DNA from: Arthrobacter sp. PvP023
Lineage (GTDB): Bacteria > Actinomycetota > Actinomycetes > Actinomycetales > Micrococcaceae
Assembly (NCBI RefSeq): GCF_017832975.1
Contig: NZ_JAFIBI010000001.1
Location: forward strand, 3,038,001-3,102,000
Length of the DNA: 64,000 bases
Reading direction: 5' to 3'
The number at the start of each line of letters is the position of its first letter. Position 1 is the stretch's first letter. The position numbers and the translations under genes are program-made. The notes under the pieces were generated by a model. That model saw only the letters and a program-made list of their open reading frames with translations, was not told the origin of the DNA and made no database searches. Below, piece by piece: positions 1 through 9,084 of the stretch.

Positions 1-680
1 ACGCCAGCGGCCAGGAGCCGGTCCGCCTGCTCGTCCGGCGTGCCTTCGCCGACGGCGACGGCACACTCCTTGTCGTTGCCGATCGCCACGGTGACGTGCG
101 GGAGGATTTTGGCGACCTGTTCCCGGGCGTCGGCTTCGGAGGCCCAGAACATCGGCCGGTAATCGAGGTCCAGGATGGTGAACTGGCCGGGCTTCAGCCC
201 GGTGCGGGGACGCGCCTCGTGGGCCGCGAGGTGGGCGGTGCGGCTGGGCTCCTGGCAGAGGCCGGTCACGGTGGACCAGAAGATGCCGGCGTCCCTGATG
301 GCGTTAAGGTCCAGCTCCTCGGCCTCGATCTGCAGGTCCGGGGCCGTGGGGAAGCGCCCGTAGAAGTAGAGCGGGAAGTCCTCCGGCGGCTTGATCGCGC
401 AGAAGGTGACGGCGGTGGGCCATTCCTTGACCGCGGTGACGAAGGAATCGTCCACGTTGAACTTGCGCAGTTCGCGGTGCAGGTACTTGCCGAAGGCGTC
501 ATCGCCGGTGCGGCTGATGACGGCGGAGCGGCGCCCGTGCCGGGCGGCGGCAACCGCCACGTTGGACGGGGAGCCGCCCAGGTACTTTCCGAAGGACGTG
601 ACATCCTCCAGATCCACCCCGATGTCGTTCGGGTAGATATCAACGCTGATGCGCCCGATCGTGAGCAGTTCGTGGGTCAC
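1..680 (-). CDS. iolC: 5-dehydro-2-deoxygluconokinase, 3' end outside window
   Basis: PfkB-family kinase; the first 226 residues are visible and the gene runs off the left edge. IolC phosphorylates 5-dehydro-2-deoxy-D-gluconate in cytosolic myo-inositol catabolism. The substrate-side signature GGSPSNVA lies near residues 35-42, followed by the GRFPTAPD segment near 110 and the LDLDYRPMFW strand near 175, which resembles the LDYRP segment of Bacillus IolC. The GTG start is supported by a purine-rich GAAAGG upstream; no other good start lies in frame. It is transcribed away from the tautomerase gene. The upstream gap holds a CAAGCGCTTG palindrome. A KDG kinase or other PfkB sugar kinase is the alternative, but the fit to IolC is better. 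Confidence 0.82.
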   Translation of the reverse strand, partial: MTHELLTIGRISVDIYPNDIGVDLEDVTSFGKYLGGSPSNVAVAAARHGRRSAVISRTGDDAFGKYLHRELRKFNVDDSFVTAVKEWPTAVTFCAIKPPEDFPLYFYGRFPTAPDLQIEAEELDLNAIRDAGIFWSTVTGLCQEPSRTAHLAAHEARPRTGLKPGQFTILDLDYRPMFWASEADAREQVAKILPHVTVAIGNDKECAVAVGEGTPDEQADRLLAAG

Positions 681-722
681 GGTGATCGCGGACCTTTCTG
701 TTAATCCCCTGGGGTTAGGGGG

Positions 723-732
723 CAAGCGCTTG
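723..732. promoter_or_regulatory. LacI-type operator candidate upstream of iolC
   Basis: Perfect 10-bp palindrome CAAGCGCTTG, extended imperfectly by GG/CC flanks, in the 162-bp gap upstream of the iolC-like gene. A second half-like copy (GGCAAGCGCG) follows about 15 bp on. The central CG is typical of LacI-family operators. It differs from the TGGAGCGCTCCA sites further right, so a different repressor, perhaps the inositol-cluster regulator outside the window, probably binds here. Confidence 0.45.
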
Positions 733-842
733 TGCCCGTCGCTGGCAAGCGCGTGTTAGCGAAGGAGTCGGGGAGCGCAGGGAGAGGGCACCCGTTGCTG
801 GTACAGGTCCGAACATCGGCAGGCTGTCACCACTTCGTCTGT

Positions 843-1247
843 CTATTTTTTGGGTACAGCCAATTCGCCTGTGACGTACTGGGCGCGGCCGAAGCCGAAA
901 GACCAATCGCCGGGGGTGTTTTCGACGTAGCCAATGAAAACGTTTTCGCCACCGACTCCCAGCTCGCCCAGCCGTGCAGCAACTGCAGCGAAGAGAGCCT
1001 GCTTCGCATCCTGGGTGCGGCCGCCCTGTGTAAATATCTGGATCATTACGACGTCGCTGGAGCGTTCGAAGCCGAGCCCGGCATCCTGGGCAAATATTTG
1101 ACCGTTCTGGTGTTCGGTCAAAATGTGAAAGTAGTCCCGCTCAGGGATGCTGTACTCAGCCAGAATGGCGTCGTGGATTGCCTGGCTTAGGTTGCGCAGC
1201 TCTTGCGGAGTGCGGCCTTGGTTTACGTCGATGCGCACGAGAGGCAC
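843..1247 (-). CDS. Tautomerase family protein (MIF/4-OT superfamily)
   Basis: A 134-residue cytosolic protein of the tautomerase superfamily (Tautomerase_2 type). It begins Met-Pro-Leu-Val-Arg; after Met removal the N-terminal proline would be the catalytic base of this superfamily. The body shows the beta-alpha-beta pattern with a VMIQIFTQGGR strand near residues 70-80 and a second unit ending in a NVFIGYVEN strand. The GTG start is chosen because an AAGGAG sequence precedes it by six bases; an open frame continues upstream but has no coding character. It sits between the epimerase and iolC genes, all leftward. Its substrate cannot be told from sequence; a role in enol-keto isomerisation of a sugar-derived intermediate is inference. 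Confidence 0.82.
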   Translation of the reverse strand: MPLVRIDVNQGRTPQELRNLSQAIHDAILAEYSIPERDYFHILTEHQNGQIFAQDAGLGFERSSDVVMIQIFTQGGRTQDAKQALFAAVAARLGELGVGGENVFIGYVENTPGDWSFGFGRAQYVTGELAVPKK

Positions 1248-1331
1248 GTTGACTCCTTGTGAATGACTGCCGGTCCTGCAAGCACGGGACCAGCAGTCGT
1301 CGGCGTAAATTTTCGAGCGGTGAACTAAGGG

Positions 1332-1361
1332 GTGGGGCCGCCACGTCCCTGGCGGCCCCAC
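1332..1361 (-). terminator. Hairpin terminator after the epimerase gene
   Basis: Perfect 11-bp stem GTGGGGCCGCC with an 8-base loop, directly downstream of the stop codon of the leftward epimerase gene. No strong T-tract follows, so it may act partly as an mRNA 3' stabiliser. Confidence 0.6.
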
Positions 1362-1365
1362 ATTC

Positions 1366-2373
1366 TTAGGCGGAGACGGTGAGGGCTGCGTCAGCGTCCC
1401 TGAGAACCTTGGCTGCGACTTCCAGACCCTCAATGCGGCCCAGCTCGACGTCTTCGTGTTCGATGTTGACGAGCATGTCCGGGTCGACCTCGCGGAGGGC
1501 GCGGAGGAACTCGGTCCAATACGCTGTGTCATGTCCCTTGCCGAGGGCCACGAAGTCCCAGGCGGCTGGCTTGGGCCATTCGTTAGCCCACTCGTCGCCG
1601 CCGAGGTTGGTCCGGTTTTCGTCGGGGGAAAGCCTGCGGAAGCGGTTGTCCAGGACACCGTAGAGGGCCGCAGTTTCTTTGTTGACGCGGACGTCCTTCG
1701 CCGCGGCCTGAAAAACGAGCGGACCCAGTTCGCGGACGACGGCTACGGGGTCCATCTGCTGCCAGAACAGGTGAGAGGCGTCAAGCTCTACACCAACGTG
1801 TGTGGCGCCCGTCAGTTCAACGAGTTTGTACACATCGGCCGGGTTGAAGACGAGGTTCTGCGGGTGCAGTTCGAGAGCCACCTTCACGTCGTGATCTGCG
1901 GCGAGCCGGTCAGTTTCCTTCCAGAATTCCGCGGCCACGCCCCACTGGTAATCCAGGACGTCCAGTGCCGATGAGTTCCAGGCGTTGACGACCCAGTTTG
2001 CGACGGTGGCGCCCGGTTCGCCGCCGGGCAACCCGGACATGGTGACGACACGGTGCTGGCCCAGTCGTTGGGCCAGGCGAATGGAGCGCCGGATGTCTTC
2101 AGCGTGCTTGTCACCGATGAGCCGGTTCGGGTGCAGCGGGTTACCGTTGCAGTTCAGGCCTGCTATGGAAACACCGGTGCCCTCGAAAATGGCGAGGTAG
2201 TCGTCACGGGCAGCGTCGCTTTCCAAGATCTGGTCGAAAGCGGGGACGTGCACGGCTGGCAGGAATCCGCCTGTGTTGATCTCGATCCCGGTGAGGCCAA
2301 GATCGGCGATAACCTTTAGCGCCTCGGGGAGCGGGCGGTCGTGCAGGATTGCGTTGTAGACGCCGAGCTTCAC
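1366..2373 (-). CDS. Sugar phosphate isomerase/epimerase (AP endonuclease 2-like TIM barrel)
   Basis: A 335-residue TIM-barrel protein of the xylose-isomerase-like family that includes IolE, IolI and tagatose epimerases. Likely metal ligands are the Glu in ALELHPQN near residue 168, the Asp and His in ELDASHLFW near 198-201, and the Glu in NIEHED near 310. The N terminus (KLGVYNAILHDRPLPEAL) has the usual first-strand shape. The GTG start overlaps the stop codon of the upstream dehydrogenase by four bases (GTGA), indicating translational coupling. With that dehydrogenase it probably carries out successive oxidation and isomerisation of an imported sugar or inositol. The exact substrate is not readable. 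Confidence 0.86.
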   Translation of the reverse strand: MKLGVYNAILHDRPLPEALKVIADLGLTGIEINTGGFLPAVHVPAFDQILESDAARDDYLAIFEGTGVSIAGLNCNGNPLHPNRLIGDKHAEDIRRSIRLAQRLGQHRVVTMSGLPGGEPGATVANWVVNAWNSSALDVLDYQWGVAAEFWKETDRLAADHDVKVALELHPQNLVFNPADVYKLVELTGATHVGVELDASHLFWQQMDPVAVVRELGPLVFQAAAKDVRVNKETAALYGVLDNRFRRLSPDENRTNLGGDEWANEWPKPAAWDFVALGKGHDTAYWTEFLRALREVDPDMLVNIEHEDVELGRIEGLEVAAKVLRDADAALTVSA

Positions 2374-3557
2374 AGGGTCACCTTCTTACCGTTGTTGAGG
2401 GCGGATTTGGCGACGGCACCGAGCAGTTCCATGTTGCGGACACCCTCGTCGAAGCTGGCGCAACGGGGAAGGGATTCCTGTTCGCTCAAGCCAGCGACCT
2501 CTTCGAGGAACGCCCGCGCTTGGTAACCGAAGGCATCGTTTTGGCCGAAGCCTACTTCCGGGGCGTCCATGGCAAGACCGCCAGCGATGTACGGGTGACC
2601 GGGACCGAGGATGACCTGGCGGTAGCCGTTTTCGTTGCCGGAACCATCATTGAGGAACAGCTGGATCTCCGAGGGGCGCCGCTGGTCGAACTTCGCCGCA
2701 CCTTTCTCACAGAAGACTTCAAAGTTGAGGCTGTTGGCGTGTCCGGCTGCTACACGGGAGACTTCGAAACTGCCAGACCCGTTCTGGAACTCCGCAGAGA
2801 ACGCCGCGTAGTCGTCGTTTTCTACGGCCTCGAAGGTGTCACTGACGGCTGCATGGTCGTGCCCGATCACTGCGGCCAGCGGCAGAGGCCGCTTATCGAT
2901 GGCGGTGCTGAAGCGACCACCGGTGATGGACTTGATGTCACCGCACAGGAATTCCGAAACATATGCCAGATGGGAGCCGACGTCGGCCAGGGCACCCGAG
3001 CCCGGGCCGCCCTTGTAGCGCCAGCTCATGGGGGCCGACGGGCTGAAGCCGTAGTCCGTCCAGTATCGGCCGCTGAAGTGCAGCACGTTGCCGAGAGTTC
3101 CATTGCGGATGAGGTCCCTGATATACGCGATGCCCGGGGTGCGGCGGAAGGTGAAACCGATACGTGCGAGAGTCCCGCCTGCCTCAGCGGTGCGGGCGGC
3201 ACTGGCCATGGCACGGGCGTCGTCCAGGGAGTCGCTCAGCGGCTTCTCACAGAGCACATGCTTTCCAGCGGCGAGCAGTCCCTCAACCACTTCGCGGTGC
3301 AGAGAGTTGGCGATGACGACACTGACGACGTCAATGTCATCGGCTTCGGCGATGGCCTGCCACGAGGTGTCGTTGCGCTCGTAACCGAAGCGGCGTGCGG
3401 CAAGAGAACCAAATTCAGCGTTGACGTCTCCGATGGACACAAGCCGAACCGGCGGCAGAACGGGGCTGTAGAGAGTTGACGCCGTGCGGTACGCGGCAGC
3501 GTGGGCCTTGCCGGCCATACCCGCACCAATAACGGCTACTCCAATGTCGTGTGTCAT
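2370..3557 (-). CDS. Gfo/Idh/MocA family oxidoreductase
   Basis: A 395-residue NAD(P)-dependent dehydrogenase. The N-terminal Rossmann domain carries GAGMAGKAHA near residues 11-20 and the family's EKPLSD motif near 98-103, whose lysine is catalytic. The C-terminal domain has DVGSHLAY near residue 195, the DxxxH pair of the active site. It is first in a leftward operon with the epimerase, and the promoter upstream carries a LacI operator identical to that of the sugar ABC importer. Family members oxidise inositols, glucosides and other cyclic sugars; the shared operator indicates that the importer brings in this enzyme's substrate or a precursor. Confidence 0.9.
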   Translation of the reverse strand: MTHDIGVAVIGAGMAGKAHAAAYRTASTLYSPVLPPVRLVSIGDVNAEFGSLAARRFGYERNDTSWQAIAEADDIDVVSVVIANSLHREVVEGLLAAGKHVLCEKPLSDSLDDARAMASAARTAEAGGTLARIGFTFRRTPGIAYIRDLIRNGTLGNVLHFSGRYWTDYGFSPSAPMSWRYKGGPGSGALADVGSHLAYVSEFLCGDIKSITGGRFSTAIDKRPLPLAAVIGHDHAAVSDTFEAVENDDYAAFSAEFQNGSGSFEVSRVAAGHANSLNFEVFCEKGAAKFDQRRPSEIQLFLNDGSGNENGYRQVILGPGHPYIAGGLAMDAPEVGFGQNDAFGYQARAFLEEVAGLSEQESLPRCASFDEGVRNMELLGAVAKSALNNGKKVTL

Positions 3558-3619
3558 GTGTTTCTCCCTTGAAATCCAATAAGGCTGAGAACTAGACCGG
3601 GCTCAACCTGGCTACTCCT

Positions 3620-3667
3620 TGGAGCGCTCCACAAAAGCTTAGGCCCGGTCACTTTGTCCTGTCAATA
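3620..3667 (-). promoter_or_regulatory. LacI-repressed promoter of the dehydrogenase-epimerase operon
   Basis: On the minus strand TTGACA (-35) is followed after 18 bases by TAAGCT (-10), and the perfect palindrome TGGAGCGCTCCA (3620-3631) lies just downstream, over the expected start of transcription. The 14-base block containing the -35 (TTGTCCTGTCAATA on the plus strand) is repeated exactly in the ABC importer promoter. This is a classic repressor layout. Confidence 0.76.
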
Positions 3668-3780
3668 AGCAAAACAACCAACCGTGCCGCACTGCGTCGA
3701 TCACGCGTCCGAGCCCCAGCGCAGCAAGCTTCCGATTCGTGACACCCGTCGGGAGCGTGCCAAAACCTCAGCAAGAGCGG

Positions 3781-3792
3781 TGGAGCGCTCCG
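3781..3792. promoter_or_regulatory. Second LacI operator in the dehydrogenase-lacI gap
   Basis: TGGAGCGCTCCG matches the operator at 3620-3631 in 11 of 12 bases and lies about 160 bp from it. Two sites at this distance could support looping by a tetrameric or paired LacI protein. The remaining gap up to the lacI gene (about 3800-4225) holds no recognisable gene. Confidence 0.58.
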
Positions 3793-4154
3793 AAGGCCAC
3801 TTTGCCCAATCGGGCTGGTTATATCAGTAAGCCGAACGGGCCAATACGGCACGTTCGGCACCACAGATCTAAGGGCGTCGTAGCTCGCCTCCAGGGCCGG
3901 GCCCGTGCGGAACTATTCGGACTCCCTCAGGAGGCCACCCCATCGGCGGTAGTGAAGGAGGCCTGAAACGTCGGCATCCATCTATTCAGCTTCCCCCAAT
4001 TGCAGGAGCGCGGAAGATCATCCCGGAAAGCCCTGGGCTGAAGTCATGCTCTCGGCTACCGGGGCGTACGGGGCGTTTAGATGATGTCGCCTCACGACGG
4101 AACCGGGGAGCCGGCGGCGGTCCCCCGAGCGCCGGAATCAGCTCTGAGCGTCTG

Positions 4155-4166
4155 TAGAGCGCTGGC
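4155..4166 (+). promoter_or_regulatory. Weak operator upstream of lacI
   Basis: TAGAGCGCTGGC keeps the AGCGCT core of the LacI operator and sits about 60 bp before the lacI start codon, so autoregulation is plausible. The outer bases are degenerate, hence low confidence. Confidence 0.35.
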
Positions 4167-4225
4167 CTTGGCAATGGACACGCTATGGTTTTCTTAGCAG
4201 CGCCACTAGATGAAAGGCTGTCGCC

Positions 4226-5236
4226 ATGACAGTGCATGCCCCCCCAACCCGTCGTCCGACTATCTACGACGTGGCGAAGCGGGCGGGCGTCTCCAAGTCA
4301 TTGGTTTCCCTTGTCCTCACCAACTCTCCGTCAGTTCGCCCAGCTAAACGCGAAGCAGTCATGGCCGCTATCCAGGAACTCGACTATCGACCAAGCCGTG
4401 CGGCCACGGCCCTTGCCAGCCGTGAGACTAAGAGCATCGGCCTGGTTATCGATGACTATCGGAACCTCTGGTTTGTCGGCCTCCTCCGAGGTATGCAACA
4501 GCAACTGGGCCCGCTGGGCTATCAGGTCACGGTCGCCGATTCGGCTGCTGAAGCTGAACCGGGGCAAGGGACCGTCGAACGGTTACTTTCAACTCACTTG
4601 GCCGGCCTGGTAATTGCAATGGAGCCGCGGTCATCGATGCTGAAAACGGCATGGGTTCCGACTGTCGTCGCCGGCTGGCGTGACATCGTGCCTGCAGCGG
4701 CGGACTTGATAGCAAATGACGATGAGGCTGGGGGGCGCCTTGCCGCATCTCACCTCTTGGATCTGGGGCACACGAAGATCGGCCACCTGACCGGTTCGGG
4801 CGGCGCGGCGGCTCATCGAAGAGCCGGCTTTCATGCCCGTACTGACGAGTCGGGCGTCTCGTTGCGTCTGTCGGGCCAAGGGCAAGGGACGACCGAGGAA
4901 GACGGCTACCAGGCCGCTATCTCCCTCCTCGCGCGCTTTCCCGACACAACAGCTATTTTTGCCGCTAACGACACCATGGCCGTCGGTGCCATGGCCGCGA
5001 TCAAGGCTCGAGGCCTCTTAGTTCCACAAGACATCTCCGTACTTGGATACGACAACTCCCCCCTGGCCCAATCCAGATACTTGGACATATCGTCCGTCGA
5101 CGACAGAAGCGAGGAAGTGGGGATACTGACGGCCCAGGCCCTGCTGTCGCGCATCAAAGATCCAACACGGGAGCCACTGCGCACCCTCGTGCAGCCTACG
5201 GTTGTAAGCCGCGGAACCACGGCGCCGCACACTTAA
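4226..5236 (+). CDS. LacI family transcriptional regulator
   Basis: A 336-residue repressor. The N-terminal helix-turn-helix TIYDVAKRAGVSKSLVSLVL (about residues 12-31) and hinge segment (YRPSRAATALASRETKSIGLV) are followed by a periplasmic-binding-protein-like sensor domain, with the IFAANDTMAVGAMAAI and ISVLGYDNSPLA strands conserved in the family. The ATG start has AAAGG eight bases upstream. It is divergent from the dehydrogenase operon. The repeated TGGAGCGCTCCA palindromes at its own gap and at the sugar importer promoter make it the obvious repressor of both. The gene is visibly less GC-rich than its neighbours, which may reflect separate acquisition. Confidence 0.92.
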   Translation: MTVHAPPTRRPTIYDVAKRAGVSKSLVSLVLTNSPSVRPAKREAVMAAIQELDYRPSRAATALASRETKSIGLVIDDYRNLWFVGLLRGMQQQLGPLGYQVTVADSAAEAEPGQGTVERLLSTHLAGLVIAMEPRSSMLKTAWVPTVVAGWRDIVPAAADLIANDDEAGGRLAASHLLDLGHTKIGHLTGSGGAAAHRRAGFHARTDESGVSLRLSGQGQGTTEEDGYQAAISLLARFPDTTAIFAANDTMAVGAMAAIKARGLLVPQDISVLGYDNSPLAQSRYLDISSVDDRSEEVGILTAQALLSRIKDPTREPLRTLVQPTVVSRGTTAPHT

Positions 5237-5853
5237 GACTCCGCCGCCGCCTTGCCAGGAGCCGCCAAGAGGAATTGCGAGTAGACCGCTCGGAAGTCCT
5301 GCACCACGGTCAAACGACCTCGTCTATGCCAGCACAAAGATTTAGCTCGCGTCCCGACTGCCGCATGGAACGGATGAGATTCTTGAGTTTCCGCCTGAAC
5401 TGGTTGCTCAGAATTACCGGAGGAGACCATAGGGGCAGGGCCTGTCAGCCCGTTTGGCGTGCCATCAACGCGCCAATTCCGGGCACGGTTAAGTGCACGT
5501 CGGCGCTTAGGCTGCAAAGTAGTCGCTCTCCAAGGACTCGAACGAGTCTCTGACCCCAGTGGTTTTGTCCGAGCACGGCACCGAGCGGCAGCGGCCCGCA
5601 GCCGCTCGTAGATCGAGGTGGCCAACGGCCGCCGCTTATTGACGTCATGTCGTAGCGTATGCACCCGGAGACTTAGGTCAGGTGACGACTGACGACAGCC
5701 AGCGCCGTGGCGCCTTATCCAGCAAATAGGATGGTGGCTGCGTTGTCCGTTCCCCTGGCGTCCTGCGTGTCCTCCTCAGCGATCGACCAGCGCTAGCGAC
5801 CGTCTCAGCACAGCGGCCCCACGCTCTCTCAGCATATGCAGGAATAGATGTAA
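5237..5853. other. Intergenic stretch without recognisable gene
   Basis: About 600 bases between the lacI stop codon and the ABC operon terminator. Short open frames occur on both strands but none has a ribosome site, family motif or consistent codon use. A GTTCGAGTCC-like string on the minus strand recalls a tRNA T-arm but its flanks do not pair. It may be degraded DNA. Confidence 0.5.
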
Positions 5854-5887
5854 TCCTGCCCGGAGCAAACAACTGCTCCGGGCAGGA
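5854..5887 (-). terminator. Terminator of the sugar ABC operon
   Basis: Perfect 14-bp stem TCCTGCCCGGAGCA with a six-base loop, downstream of the ATPase gene. It is the strongest hairpin of the left half of the window; the T-tract is weak. Confidence 0.8.
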
Positions 5888-5951
5888 GCACATCCGCTCA
5901 GTTCGAGGGAGCACTTGTGGTCACTGCAAGGTTTTGAGCGCGGCACGCATG

Positions 5952-6872
5952 CTAGTGCGCGCGGGTCCTGGTCTCGTCAGCCGCAACCCCGGCCACTTCG
6001 GCTTGGACTTCCTTGACGATGTCGCTGTGGCCGCCGAGTTGTTCGAGTTCGTGGGCGAGTTCGGCGAGTTCGGCGCCGCCGGCCATCTGGGCGGTGAGTT
6101 CGTCGAGGGTGATGTCCTTCTTTTCGTAGTAGCCAATCGACTTGCCGCGCTTGAGCAGCAGGAACCGGTCACCGACGGGGAAGGCGTGGTGCGGGTTGTG
6201 GGTGATGAAAATGACGCCCAGGCCGCGGTCGCGGGCCTGCAGGATGTAGCGCAGCACCACCCCGGACTGCTTCACGCCCAGGGCGGCGGTGGGCTCGTCC
6301 AGGATCAGGACCTTCGCGCCGAAGTACACGGCCCGGGCGATCGCGACGCACTGGCGTTCACCGCCGGAGAGCTGGCCGATGGGCTGTTCGACGTCGCGCA
6401 GGTCGATGCCCATCGCGGCGAGTTCCTGGAGCGTGATCTCCTTCATCTTCTCGACGTCCATGCTTTTGAACGGGCCAAAGCCGGACGTGAGCTCGGAGCC
6501 GAGGAAGAAGTTCCGCCAGATCGGCATCAACGGCACCACGGCGAGGTCCTGGTAGACGGTGGCGATGCCGGCGTCCAGCGCGTCGCGGGGGGAGGTGAAT
6601 TTGCGTTCCTCGCCCATGACCTTCAGGATCCCGGCGTCGTGCTGGTGGAGGCCGGCGATGATCTTGATCAGGGTGGACTTGCCGGCACCGTTGTCGCCCA
6701 GGACGCAGGTGACGCGGCCGTTGTCCACGGCCATCGTGACATCGCTCAGGGCGATGATGTTGCCGTAGTGCTTGGCAACCCCGTCGAGGGAGAGCAGGTG
6801 CACCGGGGTGTGGGTGAGGGGGTCTTTTTCGTTCTGCAGCAGCGTTTGCTGGTCGATCTCTTTGGCATTCAT
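5952..6872 (-). CDS. Sugar ABC transporter ATP-binding protein, single-domain type
   Basis: About 306 residues with one ABC domain, unlike the double-domain RbsA type; FrcA-like importers have this form. The Walker [11 protein letters not shown], signature LSGGERQ, Walker [12 protein letters not shown] and switch FITHN occur in order. The C terminus is a charged tail without homology that I recognise. The start is taken at ATG (MNAKEID); a GTG three codons earlier, close to AAAGGGG, is equally possible. An open frame continues upstream into the permease gene and is spurious. Third gene of the binding protein-permease-ATPase operon; it energises uptake at the cytosolic face of the membrane. 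Confidence 0.9.
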   Translation of the reverse strand: MNAKEIDQQTLLQNEKDPLTHTPVHLLSLDGVAKHYGNIIALSDVTMAVDNGRVTCVLGDNGAGKSTLIKIIAGLHQHDAGILKVMGEERKFTSPRDALDAGIATVYQDLAVVPLMPIWRNFFLGSELTSGFGPFKSMDVEKMKEITLQELAAMGIDLRDVEQPIGQLSGGERQCVAIARAVYFGAKVLILDEPTAALGVKQSGVVLRYILQARDRGLGVIFITHNPHHAFPVGDRFLLLKRGKSIGYYEKKDITLDELTAQMAGGAELAELAHELEQLGGHSDIVKEVQAEVAGVAADETRTRAH

Positions 6873-6889
6873 GTTCTTCACAGGCCCCT

Positions 6890-7939
6890 TTACTTCAGTT
6901 CCGCGCGGCGCTTGACGATGAGATTGACGATGGTGGCCAGCAGCAGCATCAGGCCCAGGAAGAACTTGAACCAGTCCGGGTTCCACTGCGCGTAGACGAT
7001 GCCCTTGTTGGCCATGCCGAAGATGAACGCGCCGATCGCGCCGCCGATCGCCGAGCCGTAGCCGCCGGTGAGCAGGCAACCGCCGATCACCGCAGCGATG
7101 ATGTAGAGGAATTCGTTGCCCACGCCTTCACCGGACTGCACGGTGTCGAAGGCGAAGAGGTTGTGCATGCCCAGGATCCAGCCGCAGAACCCTACGCCCA
7201 TGAACAGGCCGATCTTGGTGGCCTTGACCGGCACACCCACGGCGCGGGCGGCGTTCTCGTCCCCGCCGACGGCGAAGATCCAGTTCCCGACCCGGGTCCG
7301 CATCAGTACCCAGGTGGCGACCGCGACGAGCGCGATCCAGATGAACACGGTGATTTTGACGTCAACCCCGCCGATGGTCACGGAGGAGGCGAACACCGCC
7401 CGGGCCGAGGCGAAGCCGTCCATGGCCGAGATGGAGGGTGAGGAGACCGAGCCGCCGATCAGGCGGGTCAGGCCAAGGTTCAGGCCGGTCAGCATCAGGA
7501 ACGTGGCCAGGGTGACGATGAAGGAGGGCAGCTTGGTCTTCATCAGGATCCAGCCGTTGATGAAGCCGATGCCCAGGGAGACCACCAGGGCCAGGAGGAC
7601 ACCGACCCAGACGTTCGTGCTGAAGTACCAGCTGAACATGGACGCCGTCAGCGCCGAGCTGATCACGGCGACGCCGGTGGAGAGGTCGAACTCCCCGCCG
7701 ATCATCAGCAAGGACACCCCCACCGCCATGATCCCGATCGTGGAGGAACCGTACAGGATGGTCGCCAGGGCGTTGGGCTGGGTGAACGTCGGGGACACCA
7801 ACGCGAAGAAGACGAAGAGGACGATGGCGCCCACCAGGGCACCGACCTCGGGACGTCCGAGGAGTTTCTGGAACGGGCTGCGCTTGGCGACGCGCTCATC
7901 GGGCGCCGCCGGCTTTGGCTTGGTCTGGGTGATGGTCAT
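6890..7939 (-). CDS. Sugar ABC transporter permease (RbsC/AraH type)
   Basis: A 349-residue integral membrane protein of the branched-chain/ribose permease family, with about ten hydrophobic segments beginning near residue 37. The conserved [10 protein letters not shown] loop near residue 83 and the [22 protein letters not shown] stretch near the C terminus (given here in part as a family hallmark) support the call. GGAGAATCACC precedes the ATG. It forms the channel for the binding protein encoded just upstream and works with the single-domain ATPase. An inositol, fructose or ribose-type sugar is likely. Confidence 0.9.
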   Translation of the reverse strand: MTITQTKPKPAAPDERVAKRSPFQKLLGRPEVGALVGAIVLFVFFALVSPTFTQPNALATILYGSSTIGIMAVGVSLLMIGGEFDLSTGVAVISSALTASMFSWYFSTNVWVGVLLALVVSLGIGFINGWILMKTKLPSFIVTLATFLMLTGLNLGLTRLIGGSVSSPSISAMDGFASARAVFASSVTIGGVDVKITVFIWIALVAVATWVLMRTRVGNWIFAVGGDENAARAVGVPVKATKIGLFMGVGFCGWILGMHNLFAFDTVQSGEGVGNEFLYIIAAVIGGCLLTGGYGSAIGGAIGAFIFGMANKGIVYAQWNPDWFKFFLGLMLLLATIVNLIVKRRAELK

Positions 7940-7955
7940 GGTGATTCTCCTTGCT

Positions 7956-7981
7956 GCCGGGCCGGCGTGAACCGGCCCGGC
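7956..7981 (-). other. Intercistronic hairpin between binding protein and permease
   Basis: Perfect 10-bp stem GCCGGGCCGG with a six-base loop in the short gap between the two genes. Such hairpins usually protect the upstream message or partly terminate transcription, giving more binding protein than permease. A similar hairpin occupies the same place in the CUT1 operon at 56.3 kb. Confidence 0.68.
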
Positions 7982-7991
7982 CAGCGGGCTG

Positions 7992-8987
7992 TTAGCGGAT
8001 ACCCTGCTCGGCGAACTTCAGGACATCGGCCGCATTTGACTTGTCGACGATCGCAGGCCCGGTCAGGACCGACTGGCCGCCGCCGATCTTGAATCCGCCT
8101 CGCTTGTTCTGCCACAGCGCATCAACAGCGCCATAGCCCTGCAGCCACGGCTGCTGATCCACAGTGAACAGCACGCTGCCGTCGGAAACCTTCTGGGCGA
8201 GTTCCTTGTTCAAATCGAAACTGGCAACCTTGGCCGAACTGCCGGCGGTAGCCACTGACTTGAGGAGCGTAAGGGTGATGGGAGCGCCGAGGCCGACGAT
8301 CACGTCAGCCTCTTTAGAGGCCTGAAGCTTTGCGGTAGCCGTCGATTCAACCGAGGTCATGTCCGCACCGTTTACGTAAAGGATTTCTGTCCCGGGGACC
8401 TTGGCCTTCACACCGGCGCACCGGGCTTCGAGTCCCACGTGGCCCTGCACCTGGATCACACAAATCGGGTGCTTATATCCCCCCTCTGCGAGCTTTGACC
8501 CCACTGCCTCGCCGGCAAGTTTCTCGTTGGAACCAAAGTGGGTGAATGCTCCCAGTGCAGCGGAGGAACCTTCGCCGGCGTTGAAGCTGACGATCGGGAT
8601 ACCTGCGTCAGAGGCCCTTTTCAGCGCGTCTTTCAGAGCATCCGGGGTGGCCAGAGTCACGGCAATGCCATCCACCTTCTGGTCCACGGCCTGCTCAATC
8701 AGCTGCGCCTGCCGGCCCGCCTCCGGATCGGAGGTATAGAGCAGTTCGATGTTATCTTTTGCCGCAGCCTCTTCGGCACCCTTCCGGACGGTGTCCCAGA
8801 AGGTGTCACCGGCAGGGGCGTGGGCGATCATCGCAATCTTGATCCGTTCCGTGCTTGCCACCTGGCCAGCGGCCCCTGCGCCCCCGGAATCCGCCGGCTT
8901 ACCGCCCTGACTTGAACACGCTGCAAGAGCCAGCATCGGTATTGCAACTGCAACGACCGCCGCGCGGCGCCAAACGAACTTCTTCAC
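7992..8987 (-). CDS. Sugar ABC transporter substrate-binding lipoprotein
   Basis: A 331-residue protein starting with a lipoprotein signal: basic MKKFVWRR, hydrophobic core, and lipobox LAAC with cysteine at residue 24. The mature part is a periplasmic-binding protein type 1 fold of the ribose/inositol class: IKIAMIAHAPAGDTFWDTV near residue 48, DGIAVTLATPDALKDAL near 106, and SFDLNKELAQKV near 250. The GTG start has GGAG at good spacing. First gene of the importer operon, controlled by the LacI operator upstream. It would be anchored on the outer face of the membrane. The ligand is not certain; the neighbourhood favours inositol or a related sugar. Confidence 0.9.
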   Translation of the reverse strand: MKKFVWRRAAVVAVAIPMLALAACSSQGGKPADSGGAGAAGQVASTERIKIAMIAHAPAGDTFWDTVRKGAEEAAAKDNIELLYTSDPEAGRQAQLIEQAVDQKVDGIAVTLATPDALKDALKRASDAGIPIVSFNAGEGSSAALGAFTHFGSNEKLAGEAVGSKLAEGGYKHPICVIQVQGHVGLEARCAGVKAKVPGTEILYVNGADMTSVESTATAKLQASKEADVIVGLGAPITLTLLKSVATAGSSAKVASFDLNKELAQKVSDGSVLFTVDQQPWLQGYGAVDALWQNKRGGFKIGGGQSVLTGPAIVDKSNAADVLKFAEQGIR

Positions 8988-9084
8988 TGGTGATCTCCTT
9001 CGATCGTGGCCGAGTGATGTTGGGAATCCAGACTACGAGCGAATCCGGCGACCCCGCAGCAGGTAATGTGATTCGGAACACCTT

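Noticed and set aside
96..704. Long plus-strand frame over the iolC-like gene
   Set aside because: It is the antisense shadow of a clear PfkB kinase; composition is glycine/valine-rich without motifs.
843..1658. Long version of the tautomerase reading frame
   Set aside because: Upstream part overlaps the epimerase gene in another frame; GTG with AAGGAG gives the normal family length.
5527..5556. Possible tRNA T-arm (GTTCGAGTCC on the minus strand)
   Set aside because: The arms do not pair and no other tRNA elements surround it.
5934..6995. 353-codon plus-strand frame
   Set aside because: Antisense of the ABC ATPase gene with its Walker motifs; no ribosome site.
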